Shown here piece by piece: positions 38,101 to 45,247 of a stretch of 64,000 bases of DNA. The notes beneath the pieces are model-generated. The model worked only from the letters and a program-made list of their open reading frames with translations, made no database searches and was not told the origin of the DNA. The DNA lies in the NCBI GenBank assembly GCA_021014325.1, contig CM037459.1, positions 13,425,501-13,489,500 on the forward strand, read 5' to 3'. Both the position numbers and the translations under genes were made by a program. The DNA is from Plazaster borealis. Taxonomy: Eukaryota; Echinodermata; Asteroidea; Forcipulatida; Labidiasteridae. Each line of letters opens with the position of its first letter. The stretch's first letter is position 1.

Positions 38101-39940
38101 GGTACATAAAATTGCTAGGTGCAGTACTTGTACATAAAACTTTCCAGTCCTGTAGTTTTTGATACAGTCTGGGAGACTGTCAACATGGGTGTGATCCCTG
38201 GATAATGGCAGTTATAGGTTGAATGGCTTCCGACTGGCACCCCTGATCATAGATATTGACAAAATACGGAGACCGCCATAATTAGGGCTATGTAGCTCAG
38301 TTGGTCGAGCACCAGCACATTAATCCGGAGGATGCATGTTGAAGTTCCGCTCTAGTCAATTTTCCTTTGTTCAACCAAAATATTTGTACAAATCTTGATA
38401 CACTAAAATAAATGGCATGGAGGCTGGTACAGTCAATTTTGTTCAGAGATGAGCACATCTCAAAATGTTGGTTAGTTCGTACTTTCACCGATTTAACATC
38501 CAATGAGGTTCAACTACTTGTTTTAAATTAAGAAGAAATAAAAAATTAACAACGAGTGAACGGACATGTACACCATTGTAGATTTTAGTTTAGTGACTGA
38601 TTTGAAAATTGTTTTCCAGACCGATGAAGTGCGCCAAGTTGCCCACTTTCAGTTCACCAGCTGGCCTGACTTTGGAACGCCTCGCTCAGCTCAAGCCATG
38701 CTGGAATTTAGAGATGAAGTACGTAGCTACCAAGCCAAGGCCGTTGAAGAGTTAGGATCGGTATGGACTAGCCATCCATTGGGACCACCTATACTGGTAC
38801 ACTGCAGCGCTGGAATAGGACGAACAGGTACGTTATTCTGTTTCTGGGCCCAATTTCATGGAGCTGCTTTAAAAAAGCACAAAAAGTAGCTCAGTACAAT
38901 TAATATAGTCTTACCAGAATAAGGTTACCCACCAAAATACCATGTCACATGTACCTTTTGCGACTTTTATCCTGCTCATTTCTGCTAAGCAGAAAATTGT
39001 TAAGCAATATTTTCTGCTTAAGCAACTCTATGAAATTGGGCGCAGGTTATTTAGGGTGATTTGGCTGTAGCTGGCAGAAGTAAGCTTATGGACAACATTG
39101 TGCAGAAGTGAAACTTTTCAGTTGATCAGCTGATTTATTCTTTTTCTTTTATGAAGACATACATTTTAGGAAACTGAAAAACACTGTTTTAAGTTTTATT
39201 CGCTTTGCAGTTTGTTTGTTTTCTTTGTTTGCTTTTTTTTTTTTTGCGCAAACACAGTTGTATATATCTGGCTATGAAATAGATTATGAATAGCATACAA
39301 AGAAGGAACAATGGTGGCACCCTATTCATCTTTTGTAAGCCTCATTTGTACAATGAAAGAATGAAGGTCTAGAATTGGGGATTACACAATAGTCCCTGGT
39401 AAAAGGGAGATTTCGAGGATGAATTCCAGTACCTTTCCGCCCTCTACATGTATGTACTACAGGTTAAACAGAGCATGAGTGCATGCACTGTGCATGCTAC
39501 AAAATGAAATGTTTGGGCGTGTTCTGGCTTGGTGGAGGCATCCCTGGACATTTTTAAAAACAGGTTTATCAGTCTTTTGTTTTGGTGTCCGTGAAAGTTT
39601 TGAGTGTATACATGTCTTCTGGCAATAACTGGTCATAGACTGCTTGTAAAAAAACACTGACTGGCATCAAATGGATTTTATTTTCAATCATTTTCTGTTT
39701 TCTCTCCCATCAGGAACTTTTTGTACTCTTGACATTAGCCTGTCTCGTCTTGTAGACATCCATTCAGTAGACATCTGTAACACCGTACGTCGCATGAGAG
39801 CGCAGAGAGCCTTCAGTATACAGACCCCTGAGCAGTATAAATTCTGCTACTTCGCTATCATTGAGTATGGCCTCACTACAAATCAACTCGGACCTGTCGA
39901 CTTCACAGGGTATAGTGATAGCTCTAGTGATAGTGAGTAA
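5041..39940 (+). CDS. PTPN9: PTPN9/MEG2-like protein tyrosine phosphatase with CRAL-TRIO (Sec14) domain; ten exons, complete
   Basis: The join of exons 5041-5172, 8056-8199, 16531-16620, 17899-18023, 32489-32705, 35050-35978, 36648-36808, 37829-38058, 38620-38827 and 39714-39940 reads open for 820 codons. It is collinear with vertebrate PTPN9 throughout. Residues about 50-275 form the CRAL-TRIO-N and Sec14-type lipid-binding region. Residues about 280-505 are a low-complexity linker much longer than in vertebrates (human protein 593 residues). Residues about 507-805 are the phosphatase domain. Visible catalytic elements are the KNRY motif, the WPD loop (Asp693), the P-loop [10 protein letters not shown] with nucleophile Cys738 and Arg744, and the Q-loop QTPEQ (Gln782). 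In the family, the lipid domain targets the enzyme to secretory-vesicle membranes in response to phosphoinositides or phosphatidylserine, and the enzyme dephosphorylates phosphotyrosine. All splice sites are GT-AG. The start is the first in-frame ATG after a stop at 4939-4941. Confidence 0.97.
5173..8055 (+). other. PTPN9-like intron 1
   Basis: A phase-0 intron of 2883 bp with donor GTAAGT and acceptor TTACTCTAG. It contains a SINE-2 copy in minus orientation (7178-7532), a run of CATGTA repeats near 7350-7380 and several TACATGTA palindromes. Nothing else is recognisable. Confidence 0.85.
7178..7532 (-). repeat. SINE-2 (tRNA-derived SINE, subtype b)
   Basis: On the minus strand the element begins with a tRNA-like head of the long-variable-arm (Leu/Ser-like) type. 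It has a GGCCA box-A region and a GGGTTCGAGTC box-B, then a body containing an AAAGAACCCAGAAAAC segment. The same arrangement occurs at 22527, 53675, 60351 and 62460. The distal end (ACCAAGGATGCCTC in + orientation) is shared only with the 62460 copy. A microsatellite-like CATGTA run has expanded inside it. Confidence 0.75.
8056..8199 (+). CDS. PTPN9: PTPN9-like exon 2 (residues 45-92)
   Basis: Encodes the CRAL-TRIO-N helical segment. It contains [20 protein letters not shown], nearly identical to the vertebrate [20 protein letters not shown] block. It is phase 0 at both ends, with donor GTAAGT at 8200. Confidence 0.97.
8710..8736. repeat. Perfect 11+11-bp hairpin
   Basis: Arms GTGCAGACTTT and AAAGTCTGCAC flank a 5-base loop. 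The surrounding 8360-9070 stretch also has other short palindromes and CTATAAA repeats, so it may be an uncharacterised element, but I cannot define its ends. Confidence 0.6.
9945..10130 (+). repeat. Possible tRNA-like SINE remnant
   Basis: The stretch has a box-B-like GTTCAAATCAC in a context resembling a degenerate tRNA 3' half. A CCTGACTGCGTGGGTTTTCC / GGGGTTTTCCTCCCACATC tail follows, of the kind common in SINE bodies. No second copy is in this window, so assignment is weak. Confidence 0.3.
11341..11555 (-). repeat. SINE-1 (tRNA-derived, Lys/Ala-like head)
   Basis: On the minus strand it carries a box-A-like AGCTCAGTTGGTAAAGC and a box-B-like GGTTGCAGGTTCAAGTCC, followed by a short tail ending TTGTTCAACCC. 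The other flank (TTTTGTCA, GAACAAAG, then a CTGTAACTGCC segment) is shared with the copies at 16088-16432 and 38165-38385. It is not a functional tRNA gene: the acceptor stem does not pair. Confidence 0.75.
11677..11896 (+). repeat. Minisatellite with repeated GTGATTGGTCAGTGC units
   Basis: About six imperfect copies of a 30-40-bp unit (TTCGCAGGTTGTGATTGGTC core), with extra internal short duplications near 11730-11765. Most units carry ATTGG, the reverse complement of a CCAAT box, in a TGATTGGTCA context. Confidence 0.85.
12482..12680 (+). repeat. R5 TIR element (GGGCCC-ended, about 200 bp)
   Basis: The element is bounded by GGGCCCCATTTCATAGAGC and a degenerate inverted copy ending TTTGGCCC. 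The body has the conserved AATAAGGTTACCAGCCAAAATACC and TTTGCTTAG segments also found at 38845-39042 and 43499-43693. No coding capacity; probably a non-autonomous inverted-repeat element. Confidence 0.8.
12900..13343 (+). repeat. R3 TIR element (TTAA-ended, about 440 bp)
   Basis: Terminal inverted repeats TTAAAGGTAGGGTCAT and ATGACCCTACCTTTAA are perfect over 16 bp. The body shares the AAATGCTGCGGCC and CAGTTTTTTGCTGTTT segments with 40944-41384 and, inverted, with 62894-63331. It contains a degenerate copy of the family's AATCTGAGAAACGATTC hairpin core. Confidence 0.9.
13981..14352 (-). repeat. R1 TIR element (TTAA-ended, about 372 bp)
   Basis: Full-length copy in reverse orientation relative to the 18040 copy. 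Termini TTAAAGGCATCGTACACG and CGTGTACGATGCCTTTAA are a perfect 18-bp inverted pair. The centre holds a perfect 26-bp palindrome (14163-14188, around TTCTTGCAAGAA). A 75-codon reading frame across it (14098-14325) is an accident of the repeat; the same frame recurs in other copies. Confidence 0.92.
14970..15124. repeat. 20-bp perfect inverted repeat with 115-bp spacer
   Basis: Left arm 14970-14989 (ATTCCCAATGGTCACAATTT) is exactly complementary to right arm 15105-15124. The AT-rich spacer has no coding potential. It probably represents the TIRs of a small inverted-repeat element or its foldback. Confidence 0.8.
15918..16055 (+). repeat. R7 interspersed repeat
   Basis: About 140 bp with the recurring segments CTTGATGCCCCTTCAAA and AAATGAATTGCCCTCTCAAA, ending CCAGGCCTG. 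Related copies are at 16735-16877 and 36893-37020 (same strand), and inverted at about 18958-19125 and 22391-22440. Its class is unknown. Confidence 0.6.
16088..16432. repeat. Palindromic SINE-1 pair (two inverted copies)
   Basis: The left half (16088-about 16243) is a minus-strand SINE-1. The right half (about 16285-16432) is a plus-strand SINE-1. They are separated by about 40 bp and face tail-to-tail at GGGGGTGCCAG / CTGGCACCCCC. Each half has its own tRNA-like box-A (AGCTCAGTTGGTAGAGC) and box-B. The pair ends about 100 bp before the exon 3 acceptor. Confidence 0.85.
16531..16620 (+). CDS. PTPN9: PTPN9-like exon 3 (residues 93-122)
   Basis: Encodes the end of the CRAL-TRIO-N region and the first Sec14 strand; [13 protein letters not shown] matches vertebrate [13 protein letters not shown]. 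The acceptor is CTCTCCACAG, the donor GTAAGT at 16621, phase 0 both sides. Confidence 0.96.
16735..16877 (+). repeat. R7 interspersed repeat
   Basis: Second forward copy of R7, recognised by AAAATGGCCTTGCCCTCTCA and CCAGGCCTG at its right end and by GTCTTAGCCTTGGTGCCCC at its left. Confidence 0.65.
17278..17778 (+). repeat. R6 TIR element (about 500 bp)
   Basis: Ends are inverted: GTCAAATTCAGTTTTGTGAT on the left and ATCACAAAACTGAAGTTGAC on the right, with TTAA at the right end. A second copy lies at 26411-26911 with TTAA at both ends. Both contain CAATAGATAGAGTCCT, CGACCCATTT-like and GCTCTGAAAGAG blocks. No coding capacity. Confidence 0.85.
17899..18023 (+). CDS. PTPN9: PTPN9-like exon 4 (residues 123-164)
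   Basis: Encodes Sec14-fold residues [16 protein letters not shown] and the helix up to ALSD, matching vertebrate RDPTGASIALFTARLH. The acceptor is ACTACAG at 17898 and the donor GTAAGT at 18024. The exon ends in phase 2 (two bases of Asp164). An R1 element begins only about 16 bp past the donor. Confidence 0.95.
18040..18417 (+). repeat. R1 TIR element next to exon 4 donor
   Basis: Full-length forward copy. Termini are AAAGGCATTGTACACGTTTGG and CCAAACGTGTTCAGTGCCTTT. The core palindrome AAAAACTTCTTGCAAGAAGT is centred near 18222. It starts 16 bp after the exon 4 splice donor. Confidence 0.92.
18958..19125 (-). repeat. R7 interspersed repeat, inverted copy
   Basis: Contains GGGCACCAAGG twice and CAGGGCAACAGAG, which are reverse complements of the R7 blocks at 16735-16877 and 36893-37020. 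Somewhat rearranged. Confidence 0.5.
20926..20957 (+). repeat. AAT microsatellite
   Basis: About ten uninterrupted ATA/AAT triplets in intron 4. It may be the tail of an eroded non-LTR element, but no body is recognisable. Confidence 0.85.
22527..22950 (-). repeat. SINE-2 full-length copy with ATT-repeat tail
   Basis: In minus orientation it runs from a tRNA-like head (GTGTCGTTGCCGAGCGG, box-B GTGTTCGAGTCCC) through a body with CAGTGCACTTATCG and GCAGCATATTGCGCC. It ends with CACTGAGTGACGG and an (ATT)n tail at 22527-22548. It is the intact reference that shows the 60351 copy was split by a later insertion. Confidence 0.88.
23466..23842 (-). repeat. R1 TIR element
   Basis: Full-length reverse-orientation copy starting TTAAAGGCACTGAACAC and ending near ATACCTTTAA. 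The core palindrome is around 23650-23673. A 115-codon reading frame over it is repeat-derived. Confidence 0.92.
26411..26911 (+). repeat. R6 TIR element, TTAA at both ends
   Basis: TTAAAAATGGGCTCCGAGGTC at the left pairs imperfectly with the inverted right end GCCCTTGGAGCCCACTCTTTAA. It aligns along its length with 17278-17778. No coding capacity. Confidence 0.85.
28085..28480 (+). repeat. R2 TIR element
   Basis: Forward copy of R2 with TIRs GTATGCGTTTGGTAATTGG and TTACCAAACGTATAC. The core AATCTGAGAAGCGTTAC... inverted at ...GTAACGCTTATCAGATT (28283-28320) forms a hairpin. It is the inverted match of 260-640. Confidence 0.88.
29311..29479. repeat. Long imperfect hairpin (foldback) element
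   Basis: The left arm (AATAAAAGAG, then GACTCAGTCTTAAACG and GTTTAAAACC) is inverted in the right arm (GGTTTTAAATGG, CGTTTAAG, GTCACTCTTTTATT). The middle has its own perfect 10-bp stem (29382-29391 with 29397-29406; loop TTTGG). The whole 169 bp can fold on itself. Probably a small inverted-repeat element. Confidence 0.75.
31873..32196 (+). repeat. R1 TIR element with internal deletion
   Basis: Forward copy with both termini (TTAAAGGCACTGTACACG and CGTGTTCAGTGCCTTTAA). It lacks about 50 bp present in other copies between AGAGAGCTGTT and GAGAAAGAGG. The core palindrome is degenerate. Confidence 0.9.
32489..32705 (+). CDS. PTPN9: PTPN9-like exon 5 (residues 164-236)
   Basis: Encodes the core of the Sec14 lipid pocket. 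[43 protein letters not shown] and [10 protein letters not shown] match the vertebrate order closely. The acceptor is CGCCTTCAG and the donor GTAAGT at 32706. The first base completes Asp164. Confidence 0.97.
32706..35049 (+). other. PTPN9-like intron 5
   Basis: A phase-0 intron of 2344 bp. It has an R6-related fragment (about 32850-32945, sharing AATTTGCTCTGAAAGAGTAT), several long G-runs (about 33510, 33762 and 33888) and TACATGTA clusters. No other feature is recognised. The open frames at 34561-35056 on the minus strand have no domain. Confidence 0.8.
35050..35978 (+). CDS. PTPN9: PTPN9-like exon 6 (residues 237-546): end of Sec14 domain, long linker, start of phosphatase domain
   Basis: The exon begins with the end of the lipid domain (TALPRELGG matches vertebrate ECLPENLGG). 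It continues through about 225 residues rich in Ser, Asp, Glu, Asn and Pro, and ends with [20 protein letters not shown], the first phosphatase-domain helix. The linker has an acidic run (DDDEEE, residues 423-428), a proline cluster PPPKPPRP (470-477) that could bind SH3 domains, and several Ser-Pro/Thr-Glu sites. The vertebrate linker is only about 45 residues. The donor is GTAAGT at 35979, phase 2. Confidence 0.95.
35979..36647 (+). other. PTPN9-like intron 6
   Basis: A phase-2 intron of 669 bp. I see no repeat family here apart from TACATGTA-like motifs and a G-rich stretch near 36233-36250. Confidence 0.85.
36648..36808 (+). CDS. PTPN9: PTPN9-like exon 7 (residues 546-600)
   Basis: Encodes phosphatase motif 1 ([18 protein letters not shown]), which includes the phosphotyrosine-recognition loop, and [21 protein letters not shown]. 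The acceptor is CCCTTAG and the donor GTATGT at 36809, phase 1. Confidence 0.97.
36809..37828 (+). other. PTPN9-like intron 7
   Basis: A phase-1 intron of 1020 bp. It contains an R7 copy (36893-37020) and a segment at about 37420-37505 (GGGATTACACAATAACCCC onward) that recurs at about 39363-39445 in intron 9. Confidence 0.8.
36893..37020 (+). repeat. R7 interspersed repeat
   Basis: Forward R7 copy with GTCTTTGCCTTGGTGCCCC and AAAATGGCCTTGCCCTCTCA. Confidence 0.65.
37829..38058 (+). CDS. PTPN9: PTPN9-like exon 8 (residues 600-676)
   Basis: Encodes the central phosphatase sheet, with the conserved [18 protein letters not shown] and KCGQYWP blocks. The acceptor is TTCTATAG. The donor is GTAGGT at 38059, phase 0; the alternative GT three bases later would add a residue not present in the family. 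Confidence 0.96.
38059..38619 (+). other. PTPN9-like intron 8
   Basis: A phase-0 intron of 561 bp, largely occupied by a plus-strand SINE-1 copy (38165-38385). Confidence 0.85.
38165..38385 (+). repeat. SINE-1 (tRNA-derived), plus orientation
   Basis: Contains GTAGCTCAGTTGGTCGAGC (box-A-like) and a degenerate box-B, ending TTTGTTCAACC. The upstream TGGGTGTGATCCCTGG and TATTGACAAAATA segments match, inverted, the copy at 11341-11555. Confidence 0.75.
38620..38827 (+). CDS. PTPN9: PTPN9-like exon 9 (residues 677-746): WPD loop and catalytic P-loop
   Basis: Encodes [13 protein letters not shown] with general acid Asp693 and [14 protein letters not shown] with nucleophile Cys738 and Arg744. All are intact, so an active phosphatase is predicted. 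The acceptor is GTTTTCCAG, the donor GTACGT at 38828, phase 1 within Gly746. An R5 element starts 18 bp past the donor. Confidence 0.98.
38828..39713 (+). other. PTPN9-like intron 9
   Basis: A phase-1 intron of 886 bp with an R5 element immediately inside it (38845-39042), a T-run near 39230-39245 and a segment at about 39363-39445 shared with intron 7. Confidence 0.85.
38845..39042 (+). repeat. R5 TIR element next to exon 9 donor
   Basis: GGGCCCAATTTCATGGAGCTG on the left pairs with the inverted CTCTATGAAATTGGGCGC on the right. The body matches the copies at 12482 and 43499. Confidence 0.88.
39714..39940 (+). CDS. PTPN9: PTPN9-like exon 10 (residues 746-820, stop)
   Basis: Encodes [31 protein letters not shown] (Q-loop Gln782 and Gln786) and a short tail ending in an acidic Ser/Asp cluster (SSSDSE). 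The stop TAA is at 39938-39940. The tail differs from the vertebrate one. Confidence 0.97.
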
Positions 39941-40943
39941 TAAAAGTGATAAGCCCCCACCTCTTCTTTCTAGACACACTGGACCCCAGGAGTACTTTTA
40001 GTAACAGACTTGGTGAGTCTATCACAAATTCAAACACTGGGACCCGTTCAAGCATGTGATTGTTTTCCCTTCATATGTATACAAGGCTGCCAAAGGTTTC
40101 CAGATGTAAGAATATATGCCAGACTTGCATCGTTTGGGGGTCTTCGCAAAGCTTGACACAGCTTCTTCTCAGGCAGTGATTTTGAAGCTCGGTGTCGGAG
40201 ATTCACAGGCTTCACATGGATTTATAGAGTCTGAGTCAAGAACTTGGCTAGATTTCACAAAGAGATCAGATTGATTTTAAGATAAATCAGTAATGTCGCC
40301 TTTAGTGATTTCTAGTCTTGTCGTCACAGGTTGGGACAAAGATCGTATAGCGCCGCAAGGCGCAAGATTGGCACCTGGAGCTCAATCTATTGTTAAAACG
40401 TGAATTACGGCATGGGTGCCATTTCGGTAAGCGAATGTTTTATTAAAGCCTTGATAGCAATGGTCCTTGTCCGCACTGATCTATTGTTGCATCAAAAGAG
40501 TTGCTTACTAAAATGGTTGACATTTCAGCCTGAGTTGCACATATTGCGCCTGCGACGCTATACGATCGTTGGTTTGGATTGATTCAATGCCAACCTCATC
40601 TAAGATCAATCTTATCAACTCTATGAAATTCCAGCCGTACATCCCTGGTTGGGAAATATCCCCCAAATGTCGGAGAGAATTAAGAGAGGTCATGTGGTGA
40701 TGAGCTACTGGAATCGCTTTTGATTAAATACTTTTTCTGATCTATAAATCCAGTGCCACCTTTCCTACAAGTCTACAATGTTGCGTTTACAGTATTTCTG
40801 TCAATGTTGTCTTTTATTTGTGTGTAAAGTAACAAACTCTTTATGGACTGTTAGTAAGTGTGTCTAAGGCATAAGTCTGTTTGGCTAAGGCTGTGATGAT
40901 ATTGAAGAATGTACAACAGCCAGAGCCACTGTTCAGAAATAGC

Positions 40944-41384
40944 TGAAAGGTAGGGTCATTGATTGGAAAATACTCCTAAAATTAATGACCATAACAAATT
41001 ACTTGGTGAGAAGCACTGCAGCTGTTGGTAGTAAAAATTATTTCGAGAAAGGATTCCCTTTGAAGTAATATGGTTTAGAAAAATTTTCACCCAAAAACAT
41101 TTGAATCTGAGAAATGATTCATGCATGAATATTTTTTCCTGATTGCTGAGGGTTGGTTTCCGTTCGCAAATGCTGCGGCCAGAGATGCGGTTGTCACCTC
41201 GCTAAACTTGGATGGATTTGACGTTCTTGTGAAAATACCTAGACAGTTTTTTGCTGTTTCTCAGCAAGTAGACACTGTACTCTGTTGAAACTTTCACATG
41301 TGACATTTATTCTATCTTTCTTGATAATTTTGCCTATAAATCAGCGTTACGTTGACAAAAACCAATCTATGACCCTACCTTTAA
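40944..41384 (+). repeat. R3 TIR element
   Basis: Left end GAAAGGTAGGGTCATTGATTG and right end ATGACCCTACCTTTAA form the TIR. The body aligns with 12900-13343, with a better-preserved left half containing AATTACTTGGTGAGAAGC. Confidence 0.9.
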
Positions 41385-42187
41385 AACATCTTTGGAACCC
41401 AATTATAGGGTAAAAGATCTCTGGTTACATTGTCTTAGTGTATTTCTAAATATTTATTGGGAAGCGGAGACAATAATCATGGAAAGTCTGTACCTAAGAG
41501 TTTTTTTTTCCTATGCAAGAAAATTTCACATCCTTTTAGAAATATTACTAGTTATATTTATTTTTTACAGTTATGAATTATTTATTTATTTAAGGAATTT
41601 TTTTTTTTAAAGATTTGAAATTGATAAAGTTTGAAACTCTTTAAATCGTTGACTGGCAGAGAGCAGGGTGTCATATAACTAGTGAATTATAATTTTTTTT
41701 ATCAAATGTCTTGAACTGAAAGATATGTGGTACAAGCTTAACTGCCACCACACATGTAGCATTTTGGACATATAGGCTGAAGTAATCTATCCATTTGGAA
41801 TGGTGGGAACATTGCGCGTGAACATGGACCAGTCCGTTGGACCGCCAGAATGTTCCATTGGAACATTAAAAATACTAATGCGCGTATTCACTGGTGCAGG
41901 CTTGGTTCCCGTACCTCCACACAATGAAGCGGTCTAGCGGAACGTGTTGGCGGTTCAATGGATCATGGGTGTGTGCCCACGGGAACGTTCTTCTATGCCT
42001 AGAGCGTGCCTAAATTTGTGGGCCTACACATTAATTGAAAGAAAAATGTAACGATTTTAGAAATTCAAACAATGAAAGGTGCACTGATGTATTAGGATTT
42101 TTTTACTGTTGTGTCATTAATGATTTCCTCTTTGGTTGTACCAGTACTGTAAGTCATGCATTTTCTTATCACCCTTTTAGAAAACCA

Positions 42188-42425
42188 TGGCTTCGGCTTT
42201 GGTTCTGGCGTACGGGTTCCGGCTTTGGTTCTGGCTTAGTCTCCAGCTTTGGTTCTGGCTTAGTCTCCGGCTTTGGTTCTGGCTTACGGTCCCCGGCTTT
42301 GGTTCTGGCTTACGGTCTCTGGCTTAGTCACCGGCTTTGGATCTGGCTTACGGTCTCCGGCTTTGGTTCTTGCTTACGGTTTCTGGCTTTGGTTCAGGCT
42401 TAGTCTCCGGCTTTGGTTCTTGCGT
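42188..42425 (+). repeat. Minisatellite, 24-26-bp unit (CTTTGGTTCTGGCTTAGTCTC)
   Basis: About nine imperfect head-to-tail copies in 240 bp, with two unit variants (CTTAGTCTCCGG and CTTACGGTCTCCGG). It creates Gly/Ser/Phe- or Leu/Ala-rich open frames on the plus strand that have no start context or neighbouring exon. Confidence 0.92.
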
Positions 42426-42775
42426 AGAAAACATGCACTTTTGATATGGGACTACAAACAGGCAGATGGAATCAAAGACAGAGCCGAAGTCGTGGTTTCA
42501 AAAAGCACCTGTGATTTAAAGCTTACAGATAATGAAATATCATTTAGCAGTTTTCCCATCGTGGCAAAATCGGGGGGGGGGGGGGGGAGGCCAAGTGGAG
42601 TCACTAGAGGATTTTGGTCCTTTTAAGAACTACAGAACTTTTAAGAGCACTATTATACATTGATACAAAAATGCGTCATCTTTGATTGGTTTTTACCTTT
42701 AAAACTGGTCCCGTTATCAGGCATGACTTCCTTCCTATTTTAATCTGATGTCCATTTTTTAAATAGCTTGTAAGA

Positions 42776-43165
42776 TTATGATAATAATAATAATATTAAT
42801 GTAAATTTATATTGCGCAATACCTATATGAGTATACCTTCTGCGCATTAAAATAAGTAACAAAGAAATGCAGAGAAAGAAAAAAAAATACAGATTACTCT
42901 TCCTTAAAAGAATTAACCGTAAACAAATGGGTTTTTAACTTGGACTTAAACACATCAAGTGAAGATGATTGTCTAATACAAGGAGGGAGATTATTCCATA
43001 AGTATTGGTCCAGCGTACATAAATGCCTGAATGGTAAGTCAACAATGTGTGGTCTTGCAAACTCCTGAGACGGTAAGATGTTTGAGAGAGTGATTTTATG
43101 GTTATGAGTTCCTGAATGTACATTGGTGCTAAACCATGACTGGCTTTATGAGTTATTAAAAGAAC
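42776..43165 (-). mobile_element. 3' end of a non-LTR retrotransposon (LINE), frameshifted
   Basis: Read on the minus strand, two frames together give the typical C-terminal end of a LINE reverse-transcriptase polyprotein. The parts are MYIQELITIKSLSQTSYRLR, then LWNNLPPCIRQ, then SSSLDVFKSKLKTHLF, followed by a stop at 42894-42896. A short 3' UTR follows (TTGCGCAATATAAATTTA) and an ATT-repeat tail at about 42779-42798. The order of blocks is that of CR1/L2-like elements. The copy is 5'-truncated and broken by at least one frameshift, so it is dead. Confidence 0.75.
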
Positions 43166-43498
43166 ATTAAATACTATACTTTCGTCAACCTAAAGCCTTT
43201 AATATGCAGGATCAGCCTTTGTACGCAAAACAAATTTCCTTTTTTCCCAAGGTTCAAATATCATGCCTACATTATTTTGAGTTAAATCTTTAAATTTTGA
43301 TAGCAAAAAGGGCCTTACAACAAACTTTAACACCTGATCATGTTCGTTTGTCTGACCGTCTTAAATTTCAATCTATTTGAGTGGTTTTCATATCCTCAAT
43401 GTTTGATACCAATGGTAAACCATTGTCTTATGGACTAAAAAGTTTAATGATTTTAGTTTTAAGGAAATGCCAGCTATAATCTCGATTTATGACACCAG

Positions 43499-43693
43499 TG
43501 GGCCCAATGTCATACAGCTGCTTAAGCACAAATAGTAGCTAAGCACACCTTAAGTCATACTTACCAGAATAAGGTCACCAGCCAAAATACCCTGCTACAT
43601 GTACAATAAGTGACTGGTCCCCTGCCTATTTGTGCTTAGCAGGGAATTGTTAAGCAATATTTTCTGCTTGAGCAGCTCTGTGAAATTTTGCCC
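43499..43693 (+). repeat. R5 TIR element
   Basis: Begins GGGCCCAATGTCATACAGCTG and ends with inverted GCAGCTCTGTGAAATTTTGCCC. The body includes GAATAAGGTCACCAGCCAAAATACC-like and TTTGTGCTTAGCAGG segments shared with 12482 and 38845. Confidence 0.88.
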
Positions 43694-45247
43694 TTTTTGT
43701 GATGTCTTAACCCTTGACGTGATTGGAAAGATTCCAAATTTATTTGTTTGTGTATTTTGTCAATGGCAATCATATAATGGAAATATAATACGTGATATCT
43801 TCATTGTGTATTTAAAGAAAAAGTTTATTTTGCTGTGATTGTATAACTGAGTAAAGTCACTATAGTGGGGTTGAATTTCTATGAAATGTCAAATTGGCAA
43901 AAATGTTCTTCTTTGAGGTGAACAGAGTCAAAAATGGCTGGAAATTTATGGTCGGTAAATTAAATGTGTTTTTGTAAGTTGAAAGAAAAATAATGTTAAT
44001 TTTATTTTAAAGTTAAATTGATTTTACTATTAATGTTAGTCAGCAAGAATTGCAATTTGTTTAAATTGAAAAAACAACACACCAGATCGTGTTGTTGGTG
44101 CTTACTGTTTCGAAATGCATCAAAAGGCTGTAAAATATTCCATTGGTTACTTCCATTTCTTGTTGTCAAAGAATTATCCTCAAAATTAAAAAGCAAGCTA
44201 AGTTTGCTGAAAGTGAAATTAAAACAAATTTACTTGGCATCAGCTTAGATTTTTAATTTTTAATTGATATAGTTCATCACACTGACATCACAAAACAACT
44301 TGTATGTGAACTTTACATCCCACTACAACAAAAATTGTTAGAAGAAAAACAAAATAGTCAACAGAGATGTGCATCTCACATGTATTTCATTCAATAAAAG
44401 TCTTTTGAGACGATTGCAGGCTTTTAAAAATATTTGTGTATATTGTTCTCAGTGACGGGAACAATTGTAAATGACAGATGAGTGGGACGCCCGCTATTGT
44501 CTTAGAGTCTCGCATTTAGATCATTAGTCTAGACCACCATATTATAGCTGGTAAGCGTCTATTTTTGTCTAAGCACTAAGAACATTTGCCTCTGGTAACC
44601 AAACTCAAAAGGCACAGTGTGTTATATAGAGTTATATATTAGAACTGGAGGGTATACAAAATCATGCAACCCGACGGCCAGACAAGAAGCATTTCTGCTT
44701 TTCAGAAAATGGTGCTGACCAATCAACACTGGTCACTCATTAGTTTACACAGCAAACATTTTCCATTCGTATGCAATTTACCCATTGGGGTTTGTGCCCA
44801 TGACGGGTCAGCCGAGTTACCTTGCGCTCTCTGAAGTTCTGTCATATAACTCTCTATATAGCTCCTGTTTGTTTTATTTATGAATCAACATGCAATGCAA
44901 AATTAAGCCTTGTAAAGTTGTCTTAAAATGGAAGTAAATGTCGGTCAGAAAAACCTCAACTTAGATTCAGGGAATTTCTAGTGGTGCAAAGTCTCTTCAA
45001 GAAAGTGTACAAATTCATTGTCTATGGTGTTCATATCAAAAATGATAAGGTCTTGTTCCCGAAGAATCGTTGTAAGAAAATGTTTGTACATTTAGATGTA
45101 TGTTTGTTTTTAAAAAATGCACAAATCTGTAAACAAAGTTGATAAAGTACAAATCTTGAGTAATAACTTACAATATCTGCAGCAACGTCTGGAGTCACAA
45201 ACATGTTAACCAGAGTTGTTTCTTATAAATAGTAATCTAAAGACTGC

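Noticed and set aside
38590..38619. Upstream extension of exon 9 (an open frame begins at 38566)
   Set aside because: The conserved alignment starts exactly at the acceptor at 38619; the preceding residues have no counterpart and include the polypyrimidine tract.
39939..39944. AATAAA at the stop codon as the polyadenylation signal
   Set aside because: It overlaps the stop codon and would leave almost no 3' UTR; it is probably a coincidence in AT-rich sequence.
42035..42626. Gly/Ser- and Leu/Ala-rich open frames
   Set aside because: They are created by the 24-26-bp minisatellite and have no supporting context.
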